64,000 nt of DNA from Plantago major (taxonomy: Eukaryota > Streptophyta > Magnoliopsida > Lamiales > Plantaginaceae), in the NCBI GenBank assembly GCA_026545765.1, contig CM048839.1:54420677-54484676 (forward strand), read 5' to 3'. Below the pieces are notes generated by a model, which worked only from the letters and a program-made list of their open reading frames with translations, was not told where the DNA came from and did no database searches. Positions 31,618 through 44,932 of the stretch are shown here, piece by piece; position 1 is the first letter of the stretch, and each line of letters opens with the position of its first letter. Position numbers and translations under genes: made by a program.

Positions 31618-32901
31618 ATGTCTTTAAGTGACGCTCCAATTCTCAAGCCAGAGAACTATGAGAAATGGAAGAACAACATGATGCTCCACCTAGAAGCATT
31701 CAGTGACGAAATGATCGAAGTAATAAAGAATGGACCCATAGTCATTCAACAAATCAAGAAGGTCATGGAGGTTTGTAATGGTAGAGACAGAGTTCCCACT
31801 GATGAAGAACCAGGTTGTGGTTCCTCACAAACAGGTGCATCAACCAGTGGAAGACCTACCGGTCAAGTTGTTTACGAGCCAAAGCCCATAGAGCTCTGGA
31901 CATCGGAAGATGCCAAGAGAAATCGACTGGATGGTCAGGCTTGCAATATCATCATACGTTCCACTCCAGAGCACATACGATTAACGTATGGGGTGCAAAA
32001 GCTGAAAGTGGCACAGGCTGATTGAAGAAATCTGTGCCGGCACAGAGAAAACAAAGGAAAATAAGTTCGAAGTTTTGAAACTCAAATTCCAAAACTTTAA
32101 ACAAGGTCCCACAGAGACTCTTGAAGAACTAGATTTTCGGTTCACAACATTGATAAGTGAAATGGCTGCACTTGGTGAAAGTGAGAGATACTCTAACTCT
32201 GAAAAGGTTAAGACTATCGTGAGAAGCTTGAATCAAAACTGGGAACATACTCAGTATTTTTATTTCAACCAAGGAATGCCAAATATCACTCGAGTAGAAC
32301 TCTTTTCCCACTTAGCTACTTCAACCAAGGAATGCCAAATATCACTCCAGTAGAACTCTTTTCGCACTTAGCTACTGTCAACTATGAAACTACTCAGGGA
32401 GAACAAATAATTGCTGAGAAAGTTCACAATGTTGCTTTAGTAACACAAGGTACTTCTGAAAAGAAGGATACCAAAGAAATGACTGAGGAAGATGCTCTTG
32501 CTGTAAAGCAAATGAGAAAATATGTCAGTAGGGAGATTGAGAGAAGAAAAGCCAAAGATAAGTTGGAAAAGCATCTAGGCTCAAACTATCACCAGTACAA
32601 AAATATGCAGCTGTCAAGCTCGCTGAACAAGCCGGCTCAGCAAGCATCTAGTACTGAGGAAGCAGAAATCAGAAACGATATATGTTTCTATTGTCAGAAG
32701 CCTGGTCATTTTAAAAGAGACTGCCCTGTTTTCAATAAGTTAAAGACAGGTGACAAGAAAGATAGAAGAAACTTCAAGAGAGGTCAGAGAGCTATGCTCA
32801 CTGAAGAAAGGAAAAAGATTCAAATCCAACCGGATGCTCTTGATATTGAGTCAGAATCTGAGGAAGAAGACTCAGATGTCTCCAAACTACCTTCTCCATA
32901 A
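31618..32901 (+). pseudogene. gag: gag region of SIRE-1
   Basis: The start MSLSDAPILKPENYEKWKNN is the copia-type gag opening (N-Y-x-x-W). A UBN2-like central part (LKFQNFKQGPTETLEELDFRF) and a CCHC zinc knuckle, CFYCQKPGHFKRDC, follow. The end is acidic (ESESEEEDSDVS). The same order is seen in SIRE-3. The knuckle would bind element RNA. The region is a fossil. Confidence 0.88.
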
Positions 32902-32922
32902 ATTTGTGGCATCACTCATGAA

Positions 32923-33594
32923 TTGGTTGACTTTGGTCAAAAGAAAAGGGTATTATGTGGAGTTGCTGAGGAAATCTATCCAGATTGCTCCAACATTGAG
33001 CCTTGCTTAATGGCTGACGAGGTAACCAACATTACTCAATTCATTAATAATGAGAGTGATGAGGAAGAAAACAGAAATTTAGAATATCTCAGAAGAGAAC
33101 TTGATCTCTACAAAAGAGAATTTCAAATGATCCGAGCTAGAGCCGACATTTTTAATGAAGAAAAGAATTCTCTTGAGAAGGAAAATTCACAATTACTCAA
33201 GATATCTGAGAAAAAGGATGCTGAAAATGCATTTCTCAAAGCACAGATATCTGAGACGGAGAAGTTACACAGAAAGGCAATGGATATACTCCAAAAGGAA
33301 AATAAAGATCTTCTTTCTGAAAATGAGGAACTCAAGAAGAAAGAACTATCTTTTCAATCCTATGCAAAAGATAGTGACACTCTTACTGAAGTACACTCTT
33401 ATTTAAGAGATCCTTCAGAAAAGGGAGGACTTGGGCTGGACACACAAACAAATAGCTCTACTACTCTTAATAAGAGTGACGAAAGAATAACGTTTGTTAG
33501 TGTTCAACAAAATGGTTCTCAAATAACCTACAGCATTGGTCAGAAAGCTATGGTTGTTGACAAAGGAATGGTAGTCACGACCAAACCTTTGTAG
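32923..33594 (+). pseudogene. Coiled-coil region between gag and protease, SIRE-1
   Basis: Long heptad-like stretches rich in Glu, Lys and Leu (KREFQMIRARADIFNEEKNS, ENKDLLSENEELKKKELSF) suggest a coiled coil of over 100 residues. The word GATATCTGAGA recurs in the coding sequence as Ile-Ser-Glu. SIRE-3 has the matching part at 52069-53160. Large gag proteins with such a linker are typical of SIRE elements. Confidence 0.7.
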
Positions 33595-34199
33595 GACAAA
33601 CAAGTCCAAAATAAAACCGTTGGGAATGTTTCTGTAAAGAAACATAACATTGAAAAGTGTAATCACCCACAGTGCTATATCTCTCAAAAAGGAAAAATTG
33701 CAGGTGCAGGCAAATTTTTCAATATCACATTTTCTGTAACGAAAGACGTTCCAGAGACAAGCAAAGCTGCTAAGAAGAGAACTCAGAAATAGCATTGGCT
33801 ATAAAGCCATCGGGAAACAACTCGCTCGTGAGTATAAACAAGAGCAAGAACGATGGATGAAAGCCACGATTGCGCATAGCAATCATTAGAAATGGAAGAA
33901 AGAACAGGTTACGACCACTCTGAATGCCAGGGCTAGAAGAAATCTGGCAAGGAAAGCTAAGTTTGCTGAAAAGCAGACTCAGCAATCTGACAGGTATCTG
34001 AAAGCACCACGAGGAGCACCGAGGAACAAACCAAGAAGGAAAATAGCTTTAAATGATGATAACACTAATCATTTACCTAAAATTCCTCCTTATGTTCCAA
34101 CAAGAAAAAATAATACCCCAAGGAAGTTCATTCAGAAATGGATTCCTACAGGGAGATTCTTTAGTCCAGAAGGTTCCATTGTTGGAATGAGAGCCTCAC

Positions 34200-36669
34200 T
34201 CCATGTTTCCTGTTTTGTGTAGAACACTCTGAGGAAGAACCCGAAGTGGCATTTTGATAGTGGATGTGGGAAGCACATGACAGGAGACAAAGCAAATCTG
34301 GTTAACTACAGAAAATGCGATAAAGGACCATGTATTAGATTTGTTTGAGGAGATAAAAATCCAACCATAGGTTTTGGCAATCTGAAGCGTGGAGCTCTTA
34401 CAATCTCTGAAGTACTACATGTAAAGGGATTAAAATATAATCTCCTAAGCATGAGTCAATTGGTATACAAAGGGTACACTGTAAAGATCAAGTCAAAACT
34501 GTGCAAATTAATTGACAATGAGTCAAAGCAGACAGTCTTGGTTGCTAGGAGAAAAAGAAATCTTTATGTTGCTGACTGGGCATCTACCACATCTGAAGAA
34601 TGTCTCATGGTGAGTCAATCAGGACACACTGAAGAAAACTGGCTATGGCATAAAAGAATGAGTCACTTGAACTTTAAAACTCTGAACAAGCTAGCCAAGA
34701 AAGAATTGGTGGTTGGTTTACCCAAAATGGTATATAGAAAAGATGGTGTATGCTCAGCTTGCCAAATGTGAAAACAATCCAAAACATCTTTCAAGTCTAA
34801 AACTAGACACTCCAGTGAAAGGCCACTGCAAATGTTACATATGGATCTTTTTGAATCCTCTGTAACTAGCTATGCAAGAAAGAAGTATGGTCTGGTTGTT
34901 GTTGATGATTACTCAAGATTCACTTGGGTTGTATTTCTCAAACAAAAATCTGATGCAAGGGTTGAGATACCCAACTTGCTGAATAAGCTTGAAGTCATGA
35001 AAAATGACAAGGTATCTTTAATCAGAACATACCATGGTACTGAGTTTGTAAACCAGTACATAAAAGAGTTTTGTACCTGGAAAGGTATATAACATCAACT
35101 ATCTTCAGTAAGGACACCACAACAAAATGGTGTTGCTGAAAGGAAGAATAGGACCCTAAAAGAAGCAACAAGAACAATGCTTGCTGACACTGAAGTAAGT
35201 GAAATCTATTGGGTTGAAGCTGTTAACACAACCTGCTACACTCAAAATAGATGTTTGATTAACAAAGACCATGACAAAACTCCTTATGAACTTCTGATTG
35301 GTAGACCCCCTAGTATCAAACATCTAAGGGTGTTTGGTTGCAGATGTTTTGTTCTGAACAATGGAAAAGAATACTTGAGAACATTTCAACCAAAAGCAGA
35401 TGAATGAGTATTTCTTGGTTATTCTCTGAATAGCGAAGCCTACAGAATCTACAACAAAAGAATGCAAAAGATTGAAGAATCTGTTCATGTAGTCTTCTAC
35501 GAAGGAAACAAGAAAGTACCCTTGAATGAAGAACTCTCAGATAGGTTCAAAGAACTAATGATTAAAGATTCTGAAGAAGAATCCTCAAAAGGAAACAACT
35601 CTGTCATTCACTTAGAGGATGACTATGACGATGAAAAGCAACCATTGCTTAGTAACAACCAGATGACTCTAAGACATGATGAAGAATTTCCTATGAGAAT
35701 TCCAGAAATAGAACAGGTTACTGAGAACCTTCAACATGAAGAGGTTTCTGAGAATGAGATTGCTGAAAATCAAATTCCAGATATCTCTAACACTGAAAAA
35801 GTGTCAGATATCTATGGCATTTCCCATGTGCCAGATATCTCAGATACTGCACAAGTATCCTATAAAGATCATATTGAGTCACATTCAGATCAAAATGATA
35901 TTGATCCTACTAGTTCAAAACCCATTATGAAATGTATAAGAAATCATCCTACCAAGGATGTGATTGGTCCTTTAGACCAAGGAGTTAGAACTAGGAGAGC
36001 AATTGCTGAATCTCTTTATGGATGTTTCATCTCAAACATTGAACCTAAAACTATAGAAGAAGCATTGAAGGATCAAGATTGGATTTCTGCAATCCAAGAA
36101 GAGTTGGATCAATTTGAGAGAAACAAAGTCTGGAAACTGGTTCCATTTGTTGACAGAATATCTGTAATTGGAACCAAGTGGGTTTTCAGAAATAAAATGA
36201 ATGAGTCTGCTGAAATAACCAGAAACAAAGCTAGGTTGGTTGCCAAGGGATTCACCAAGACAGAAGGACTAGATTTTGATGAGTCATGCAAGATTGGATG
36301 CAATTAGACTATTTCTAGCCTTTGTAGCTCATAATGACTTTAAAGTTTATCAGATGGATGTCAAAAGTGCATTCCTAAACGGTGAACTTGCTGAGGAAGT
36401 CTATGTTGAACAACCACCAGGCTTTGAGGTTTCCATAGAAAGTGGAATGGTTTATAAGCTTCAGAAAGCTCTGTATGGACTAAAATAGGCTTCGAGAGCA
36501 TGGTATGATACTTTAGCCAAATACTTGCTGAAAAGTGGCTTCAAGAAAGGAGATGTTGATAAAACACTCTTTACTTTGAACCATGAAGGGAAACTACTTT
36601 TAGTTCAAGTAGACATGATATTCAATATGCAGATGGAGTGTGTGCTAGATTTCAGACAAATCCAATGCA
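34200..36669 (+). pseudogene. pol: pol region of SIRE-1 (protease, integrase, RT start)
   Basis: The protease is marked by KWHFDSGCGKHMTGD (D-S-G-C, the SIRE form). The integrase zinc finger has WLWHKRMSHLNFKTLNKLAKK then CSACQM; the core has MDLFESSVTSYARKKYG, VVVDDYSRFTWVVF and QQNGVAERKNRTLKEA, followed by HLRVFGCRCFVLN. RT begins around 36080 ([60 protein letters not shown]). The region is broken, with several breaks, and is interrupted by CACTA-1. Confidence 0.88.
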
Positions 36670-36699
36670 CACTACAAAAAAACTGGGAAAAACGATGGA

Positions 36700-37090
36700 A
36701 AATCCGTCGCCCCTATAGCAACGAATCGCTAAGGGTAGCGACGGATTAAATCCGTCGCAACCCTTAGCGACGGATAAATGTCATCCGTTGCTATAGAGTG
36801 ACGGATAATTTTATCCGTCGCTCTGTTAGCAACCAATAATTTTATCCGTCGCTAATGTGTTGACTTTTAATTTTATTTTAAAAAAAACTCAAAAATTTAT
36901 GACGGATAGATTATCCGTCGTAAATTATTTAAAATTTAATTTAAAAATAAAAAATAGGGGCGGATAAATTATCCGTCGCTAATTTTTACAAAAAAATAAA
37001 TGAAAAAGAAATTATGACCGACGGATAGCTTATCCGTCGGTCCTAGCGACGGATCGCTATCCGTCTTAGCGACGGATAGCGATTCGTCGC
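36700..37090. repeat. Subterminal GCGACGGAT repeats of CACTA-1
   Basis: More than ten copies of (TAG)CGACGGAT in both orientations occur here, several as short inverted pairs. Such subterminal repeats are where CACTA element proteins bind in known cases (TnpA of En/Spm). Confidence 0.85.
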
Positions 37091-37309
37091 TAGAAAATAG
37101 TAAAAATCGGGGAGCAGCCCCCATTTTCACCATTTTCACTTCTGCTTCATTCTTCCTCCTCTTTCCGGCCTCATTTCGTTTTCTCCACTTTTCGGCCAAA
37201 ACTCCATCATTCTGGCCAATCTTGGTGTCAATTCGAAGCTCGTGGGACAAGGAGCTTGGGTGGTCGATCAATTTCATCCTTCTTCGGCTATTTTTGCCGC
37301 AATTTGAAG

Positions 37310-38050
37310 GTATTATGCTAAACCCTAACTATTCTAAATTTAGGATTTTTGATAATTTGGATCAATTGTATATTTGTAAACAATTATGTTAGCTAGTATA
37401 TGTTATATGAAGTAGTGGGTTAAGCTTGGGGTTGTCAATTGATTCATTTTGTTGTGAAATTGATTTAGTGTTTAATGTTCGATTGATTAAGCTTGATTTT
37501 CATGTTTGATGTTTGATTGATTAAGCTTGATTTTCATGTTTGATGTTTTTGTATATGTATTACGATTAGTATTTTGAAACCCTAATTTTTTGACAAATTT
37601 GGGAATTTTGTTAATTTCGACTAGTTTAATGTTAAGTATATATTTTAAATTAGTATTACTAGTTAATTAGTATAATGTTAAGATTTAGTTAATTAACTTT
37701 TAGATTGATATCACTTAGATTGTTAATTAGTATAATGTTAAGTAGTTTTGATTTGATAAATTCGTATATGTACTAGATTACGAGGATTTAGTTAAGTGTT
37801 TTGAGACCATTTGTTGATTATATTATCGTGTAATTTATAATTTATAACTCGTAGTAGTAAGTGGTTGAAATGGTTAAAATACATGGGAAATTTTGTAACA
37901 TATCGAACACTTAATAATTAATCATGAAATTATAAGGAACGTATAATAATTAACAATTAATCTCTACAATCTCGGCAGAATTGGAATCGATCTAATCAAT
38001 TAAATATGATCTAATCAATTGGAACGTGTCAGGTTACAAAAGTATCTAAT
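37310..38050. other. AT-rich interior of CACTA-1, no gene
   Basis: It looks like intron or untranslated sequence. There is a 35-bp tandem duplication around 37481-37556 containing GATTGATTAAGCTTGATTTT. Confidence 0.55.
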
Positions 38051-39260
38051 TGTTAGTCTAGATAACGGCAACGTAAAAGACTTGGGGGGGGGGGGGGGGT
38101 GAATAGTCTTTTTCAAACTTTTGTCGATAAACACAATTTCTCATATTTCTGTGAAGATATCTGATACTTATTTTCAGAGAGCGGAAGACTTTTTGTGATA
38201 AGTGCACGTGCTCAGCAAGATATGTGTAAATACTTAGCAATGTAAATAATGCAAGTAATAAATTGCAGAAAGTAAATAACACAAGTCTTTATAGTGGTAT
38301 CTGATGGTGGCATAATCCTTCAACTAATCCACTTCGGCCTTTCTCAGACCTAGAATCCACTAAGACAGATAATTGAGTTAACCTTACAAATATCTTCTCT
38401 CAAATCCTAAATACACTAGGTTCCCAACCAAGTGTTCCCCCTGAGTTATTCCCCGGCTTTCTCAGCCAAGTACTTCTTGTACTCAGAAACCTTTTGAGCT
38501 ATTCCTTAGTTTCCCAAACTAAGTACTTCCTATGCTCAGTAATGTTGGAGTTATTCCTTAGTTTCCCTAACTAAGTACTTCATGTACTCCACGCTGATTA
38601 AGGTGTTGGTTAAGGTAGTTTGTCAGGTGAGCTTCTTTAATAACTTATTTAGTTATGCAGATAACTCTATGAATCAAGTATACTTAATACACTTTTCAAT
38701 GTATGGTATCTTGTTCTTTACTGACCCAAGTCTATGATAAGTGTTCAAGAGAATGAATCTCATATATAAAATCTTAATTCAACTCCTTCATGGATAACAA
38801 TGCTTGTTAAGGATCAGGACACTTAGAACTTTTGTGCTACTTAGAATCAAGAGCTTTGGTCGCAACAGAAAGCTTGAAGGTAAGTAGTATGTTTGAGAGT
38901 TTGAAAGATAGTGTTCAGTGTTCTTGGTGCGAGTTCTGTGTGTTTCAAGCATTCTAAGTGTTGATATTTATAGTTGAAAATCATGCCGTTTGAATAGTAT
39001 CCGTTAGGCTTAATGAAATTCAAACTATTGATATCTGAGTATAGTACTGTTGTACGTTTATCTTCTTCTCAGAGACTGCCGTTTTTGTTCAGACATTTCT
39101 GTCCGCGCATTTAATGCACTGTACTGTACTTTGTCCTATAGTGCTAACAGAAATATGCATGCTTTCTGAAGCATTGCACGTCCCTTTACAGATACCTTCA
39201 CATCTCCAGATACTTGTTACAACATTGTTTCCCAGAAACATAGTTTTTATCCAAGGTATC
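38051..39260 (-). repeat. 3' LTR of SIRE-2, piece 1
   Basis: It starts TGTTAGTCTAGATAACGGC, has a 16-G run at 38084-38099 and a minus-strand TATA box at 38965-38972. The SIRE-3 insertion occurred at its GGTATCTGAG word. Confidence 0.9.
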
Positions 39261-40851
39261 TGTTGGTCCAGATAATGGCAAAGTAAAAGACTAGAGGGGG
39301 GGGGGGGGGGGGGGAATAGTCTTTTAAAACTTTTGTCGATAAGCATAGTTTCTCAGATATCTGTGAAGATATCTGATACTTAATTTCAGAGAGCGGAAGA
39401 CTTTTCTAAGATAAGTGCACGTGTTCAGCAAGATAAGTGTAAGCTCTTTGCAATATAGGTAAAACAAGTAATAAGCTGCAGAAAGTAAATAACACAAGTC
39501 TTTTTATAGTGGTATCTGAAGGTGGCGTAATCCTTCAACTAATCCACTTCGGTCTTTCTCAGACCTAGAATCCACTAAGATAAATGAGATAACCTTACAG
39601 ATATCTTTTCTTGATTCCTAAATACACTAGGTTCCCAACCAAGTGTTCCCCCTGAGTTATTACCCGGCTTTCACAGCCAAGTACTTCCTGTACTCAGAAA
39701 CTTTTTGAGCTGTTCCTTAGTTTTCCAAACTAAGTACTTCCTGTGCTCAATAACCTTGGAGTTATTCCTTAGTTTTCCAAATTGAGTACTTCCTGTACTC
39801 CACGCCGTTTAAGGTGTTGGTTAAGGTAAATTGTCAGGTGAGCTTCTTTAATAACTTGTTCAGTTATTCAGATAGCTCTGTGAATCAAGTATACTTAATA
39901 CACTTTGCAATGTATGGTATCTTGTTCTCTACTGACCCAAGTCTGTGGTAAGTGTTCAAGAGAATGAAACTTAGATCTGAAATCTTAGTTCAACTCTTTC
40001 ACAAATAACAATTCTCGTTAAGGATCATGAAACTTAGAACTTTTGTGCTACTTAGAATCAAATGCTTTGGTCGCAACATAAAGCTTGTAGGTAAGTAGTT
40101 TGCTTGAGAGAGCTTCTGTGAGTATTTAGTGTTCTTGGAGTTCAGTGTCTGTTCTCAAGCAGTCTAAGTGTTGATATTTATAGATGAATTTGAGTGCCGT
40201 TTGAATAGTATCCGTTAGGCTTAAATCAAATTCAAACTATTGATATCTGAGTATAATCTTTATGTGAGTTTGTCTTCTTTTTCAGAAGCTACCGTTTTTG
40301 TTCAGACATTTCTGTCCGCGTATTTAATGCACTATACTATACTTTGCCCTGTAGTGCCAACGGAACAATGTATGCTTTCTGAGGCTTTGCACGTCCTTTT
40401 CCAGAGATCATCACAGATCCAGATATCACTTGTTAAGAATATATTGTTTCCTGGAAACATAATCTTTATCAAAGGTATCTGAGTGTAGATATCTGTGGGC
40501 ACTTTCCTCGTTTCAGAAAACTTCTAATTCTCAGATATCTCTTGTAACACTGTTTATTTAAAAACACTTGTCTTCAAGATATCTGGTCATAGGTATCTGA
40601 AAAACCTTTGTCTTCAGCAATCTTGTGCAATCTTCAAGTCTTCAAAATTTGTTGAAATTTTCCTGCCGGATGCCCACTTAAGTAAAAATTACATTTCGAG
40701 ACCTAACATCCTATACAAGATTTGCTAGACTATCATACTTAGTGAGTTTCCTCTTTTACAGTGTTCAAGTGAACTAAGAGTACTAATCACCTTTCTGAGC
40801 TAAGATAAGTCATTAGGTTGCTGATCAAAATCTAAACATATATTCCTAACA
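39261..40851 (-). repeat. 3' LTR of SIRE-3
   Basis: It runs TGTTGGTCCAGATAATGGC to CCTAACA on the plus strand. A 19-G run lies at 39296-39314 and a minus-strand TATA box at 40175-40182. GATATCT words are frequent throughout. Confidence 0.95.
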
Positions 40852-40866
40852 AATTTCCCCCATTTT
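40852..40866 (-). other. Polypurine tract of SIRE-3
   Basis: On the minus strand it reads AAAATGGGGGAAATT, directly before the LTR start TGTTAGG. Confidence 0.85.
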
Positions 40867-41249
40867 GATCAGTCAACGATGACTATCTGACCTATTACAA
40901 ATCTGGATGAGGAAACAATCCACCACTTAATCATTTCTTATGTTCTTTTAATTCATATAATTAAGTGCAGAAAGTAAACATCAACCAAATCACAAGGTGT
41001 GATCTTTGCTGATAAGTTATCTTTTATAGAATGATATCTGAGAGTAAGTTCATTAGATATTAGAGAAATTACAGAACATAGATAACTTTTACAAGATTTA
41101 ATAGAAAAGTGCAATCAGCAAAATCACAGAAACTACTTAGTCAAATAGAACAACAGGAGTAACCAAGCTCCAAGTGAACATTCTAAATGACAAGTCTTCA
41201 AGTCTTCAAAGTCTTCAAAGCAACTCCATGGATCAATTTGCAAATTTCC
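40867..41249 (-). other. SIRE-3 sequence between third ORF and polypurine tract
   Basis: This is AT-rich untranslated sequence with GATATCTGAG words. No gene was seen. Confidence 0.6.
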
Positions 41250-44035
41250 TATCACCAAACCTTTTGATATCATCAGAGTAGTCATAGAGAAGAGTTCTGA
41301 CAATCATCTCTATGTCTCTGGCAAATCCACAGACTTCCTTATAGGTTTTGGTGGGATTCTTCTTGGCAAATTGTTTGACCCACAGATACTTTCCCTACTT
41401 CCAGGCATGCTCGATTCTGATATCTGATAGATTGAAGTATTCATAAATAATCTTCAGATATCTGATGTCACCCTTGTATTGATCTTCAGTTAAGTAGAAG
41501 GATTCATAGGGTTCCACTGCAAGTCTTGCTCTTGTGCCTGTTCCAGTGATGTTGGGAATTCTGTGCACATCATCTGGCTTTCCATAAGGACATTCATCAG
41601 AGAGGTCCTTCTTCATGGCTTCTATTCTCTTGATTACTTCAAAATCCAACCAGGCTTTGATTTGATTGGTATTAATCAAGACTGGATTGTCTTTTCTCCA
41701 TGCCATGAGTTGTTTATGGATTGGTTCTGGAAATTTTGAATTTACCAGTAAGTGCTTGAGTTCCAGAATCCAGTAGCCATTCTTCTGATTAATGCACCTG
41801 TAGACAGAGGAGTCATTGTTGGTCTTCACATACTCAATCTTGGCTTCTTCAGGCCTAAGTGGTAGTTGAAGTTGTCTTTGTTCAGATCTCAGTCTGTTCC
41901 TCCTTTGTCTTGAGTTTTCCCTTGGGGGATTGCTTGAAGAACCACCCTGGATTGACTTGGTATTTCCAGAGGGTGTTTTAGCTGCCAAAGGCTTTGCAAC
42001 TATGGGCTCAGATGGGCTATCAACCTTTCTTCTTTTTCTGTGAAGAGGAGCTTCATCTTCATCCTCATCTTCATCATCTTCCAGATTTCTTTTGTTAGGT
42101 GATTTGCAGCCTTCTTCATTGCCCAGGGATTTGATTTGGCCTTCTTCTTCTTCTTCTTCAGAAGATTCATCAATCCCTCTTACTTGTCTTCTCCTTGGAG
42201 CCTTGGTACTCCTTGGAGGTCTTTTTGCCATGGCCCTTGTTACCATTGTAGTTTCTTCAGTTGGCTGCTGGGAAGTAGCTACTATTTGCAAAGCAGCTTG
42301 ATCTGATGAGGGCTCATTTATTCTGAGTGGTGGCTGGGAAGTTTTCTTGTTTCCATTTCCTTTCTGAGCGGCAGCAACTCTAGATTTCTTCTTTCCTTCC
42401 CCCTGATCATGAGGTCCAAATCCTCCCCCCTTAGTCATTGTTGACTGACTAAGTACCTCAAAGGATTCTGAGAGAGACTCAAAATTCCTCTGCAAGTAAT
42501 TGTAGGCAGTAACCAACCTCTGAAGTTCAGCCTTGAGCTCCTGATTTTGTTTGATAAGTCCATTTTCCTTATCAGTGAGCTCTGCCAATGGGCCTAGTAT
42601 GGCATCTGCTTTTCCAGCAGTGTAACTTGCCTCATGAAAAGCTTTTTCAGCTAATGACACATCATCGTCCCTTACCATTCCCAGATCCTTCTGAGCAATA
42701 ATCATACTGGTTGTTCTCTGAGTGATGAGCTCAGTGAATTTCTGCATATCTGAGGGGACGGAGGCAATTACGTCTTTGTTTTGTGAAGACAACTCCTTTT
42801 AAGATGTGCCAAAACTTGGTATCTATTCATGTATTCTTGGGAGTGGACATTTGGCAGTTTTTTGAAAACTTCAGGAGCAATTAGCTTCCTTTTCAGATGA
42901 GAAACCGCTAAGTGTTCATTGCGTTGTTCTGCCAAAGTCTTGTCTTCTTCATCATCTGAGTCATCAGCCCAGTGATCTTCATCCTCTTGGACATTTTCAA
43001 GATTTTCCAGTCCAGCAACCATCTCAGAGATGGGCTTCTTTCCTTTCTGAGAGGAGGATGGTTTTTCTTTTGATGGTGATGCAGCCTTAGCATCATGCTT
43101 TTCTTTAGATACTTCTTCAGTATCTAGCTCCTTAGCAATGGCATTTACAGCATCCTGGAGCTCTTTAACCTCAGAGTAAGCTACCTTTTCTTTCAAGTAT
43201 TGATCTTGAAGCTTATTAAGCTTATCTCTGGATTTGACTAGCTATTTTTCAAGTTGAAGATGGAGTTGTTGTTCTTCTTCCAACAGTTGTGTGAGTTGAC
43301 AGCTCTGGTTTGAGTATTCAATATCTTCTGGGTTGTTTCCTCAGAGTGCTTAACTACTTGTTTAGTAGTGTCCTTTAGTTGTTGGGAAGATGGATGGATA
43401 GATTTCTGAGGAGATTGAGGAGGGGATTGCTGTGATGTCCTCTCAGTGTGCTTTTCAGCAGCTGAGGCAATGTTGCCTTGTGGAATCCCTCCCGTCCCTG
43501 GTACAGGGGCATCATCATCATCCTTCTTATCATCCTCATCCTTGTGATGGTCAGAAGGAAAATCTTCATAGCCATTTTCATCAGTCTCCTTCTCTTCTTC
43601 ATCTTCAGAGACCAGATTGATCACTTCTGGAATAGTGATCATTTGCCCATTTACTTCCTCTTGCTCGGAGGGTATAAATTGGAGTGTCTTGGGCAAGACT
43701 GGCTTGAAATCCATCTGTAATCTGGTCTGACCATTTGCCTTTTTGAAGGCTTGCACCAATTTGTGTGCCACTTCCTTGGTAAAATCCTTATGCATTAAGG
43801 TCGCAACCTGATATTGTTTAGTAGGGAACATTGCATGGATGTAGATTTCCAGGTCAAGAGCTCGTGCTCGTCTTGTTGGTTGATCTGTGATTCTCAGTAT
43901 TTCAGAGAGATCAGAGCACTTTAACCTCTGCCATTTCTTGAAGCATTGAATATGCTTTGGCAAGGTATGAGTCTTGAAGAAGGGAAGAAGGTTCTCATAG
44001 TCATCATTTGACTCCTTCTTGGCACTACTTTGAGC

Positions 44036-44932
44036 CTGAAAGAGAGAGTTTTGAGTTAGTTTCAAAACTTGTGTAGATATCTAAGTTTTAGAGTAGTCAA
44101 GTATCTGTGTTACCTGTGCAACAGCAACAGGCTTAGAGGGTTGGACTACTGAGGTTCCAGGTGCCTCAGATATCTGGATATGAGGAGGAGACTAAGAAGT
44201 CTGATCCTCAGTGATCTTTCTTTCTGCTTGAACCTGAGATTAGAAACATAACACTTGGGAAATTTTATCAAGAAAAATTCTATTTACAAAATCAGATATC
44301 TGAGAGGTCAATTACCTCCACTATTGGAGGCTCGGATACTTGTTGCTCAGAGACTTGTGCAGTCTCTGGAAATTTTTCTTGTGATGAAGGCTTTGATGCC
44401 TCATCAATTTCCATTTGTTGTGGGGATTGAGCGGGCAATTCCCCAGCAACTTCTACTTCTTTTTGAACCCGTTAAGTAGAAAGTGTTAGTTTGAGAAAAA
44501 TGATCAGAGATTTGTCTTTGAAGATTATAGGTATCTGAATGAAATACCTTCTCTGCAGAAGGTTCAGATACTTGTTCCTCAGAGACCTTGGAAGTCTCTG
44601 GATTCTTTTATGAAGAGATAGACTTTTCAGTCTCTTCATTTTTCTTCTCAGTTGGAGACTATTAGAAACAAACACTTAATAGTATTAGTCAAGTGTATAA
44701 AGCACATATCTGAGATGTTATATCTTAAGGAACTATCTTCTACCTGTGAGACAGGCTCCTGTTCCTTAAGTGGTGAGGCTATGGAAGCCTCCTTCTCAGA
44801 TTCTGAGGCAAGCTTTGCAGCTTCCTCTTGATGTTGTGTTTCTAATTTAGCCTGTAACAAAGAAATTTTTTTAAATATCAAGATTAACAAACACAAAAAT
44901 ATCACAAGTAAAGAGTTAAACCATTCAGCTAC
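44036..44932 (-). other. Run of short introns in the SIRE-3 third ORF
   Basis: Minus-strand GT...AG intervals at 44036-44113, 44234-44315, about 44472-44547, 44659-44743 and 44852-44932 are 78, 82, about 76, 85 and 81 bp. The exons between them are 120, about 156, 111 and 108 bp, all multiples of three. SIRE-2 has the same first intron at 59584-59661, also 78 bp. Two of the exons are similar to each other (a Glu-Gln-Val-Ser-Glu-Pro pattern), suggesting exon duplication. Confidence 0.7.

Larger units (their letters stand above)
30925..36669 (+). mobile_element. SIRE/Maximus-type Ty1/copia element (SIRE-1), partial
   Basis: A partial 5' LTR, an initiator-Met primer site, gag, a coiled-coil region and pol (integrase then RT, the copia order) are present in sequence. 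At 36670 it is split by CACTA-1. The rest should lie beyond the right edge, after the nested elements. It is related to SIRE-2 and SIRE-3 in every part. The copy is broken, with several breaks. Confidence 0.88.
36670..38050. mobile_element. CACTA-type DNA transposon (CACTA-1), left end
   Basis: It starts CACTACAAAAAAACTGGG, the CACTA terminal inverted repeat, directly after GCA (36667-36669, the likely 3-bp duplication) in SIRE-1. The first ~400 bp hold direct and inverted copies of TAGCGACGGAT / ATCCGTCGCTA. The stretch 37130-37310 is C/T-rich and less AT-rich, like a leader exon, and is followed by AT-rich sequence with a TAAACCCTAA box, as in En/Spm-like elements. No transposase is visible. 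The rest is presumably past the right edge, because SIRE-2 is inserted at 38051. Its end repeats match CACTA-2 at 46139-47285. Confidence 0.82.

Noticed and set aside
36969-37277. Minus-strand frame of 102 residues in CACTA-1
   Set aside because: It runs through subterminal repeats and a leader-like stretch with no recognisable domain; probably chance.
44869-44932. Transmembrane segment of an envelope protein in SIRE-3 (and near 62560 in SIRE-2)
   Set aside because: The hydrophobic residues come from an interval with GT...AG borders, so they are probably intronic.
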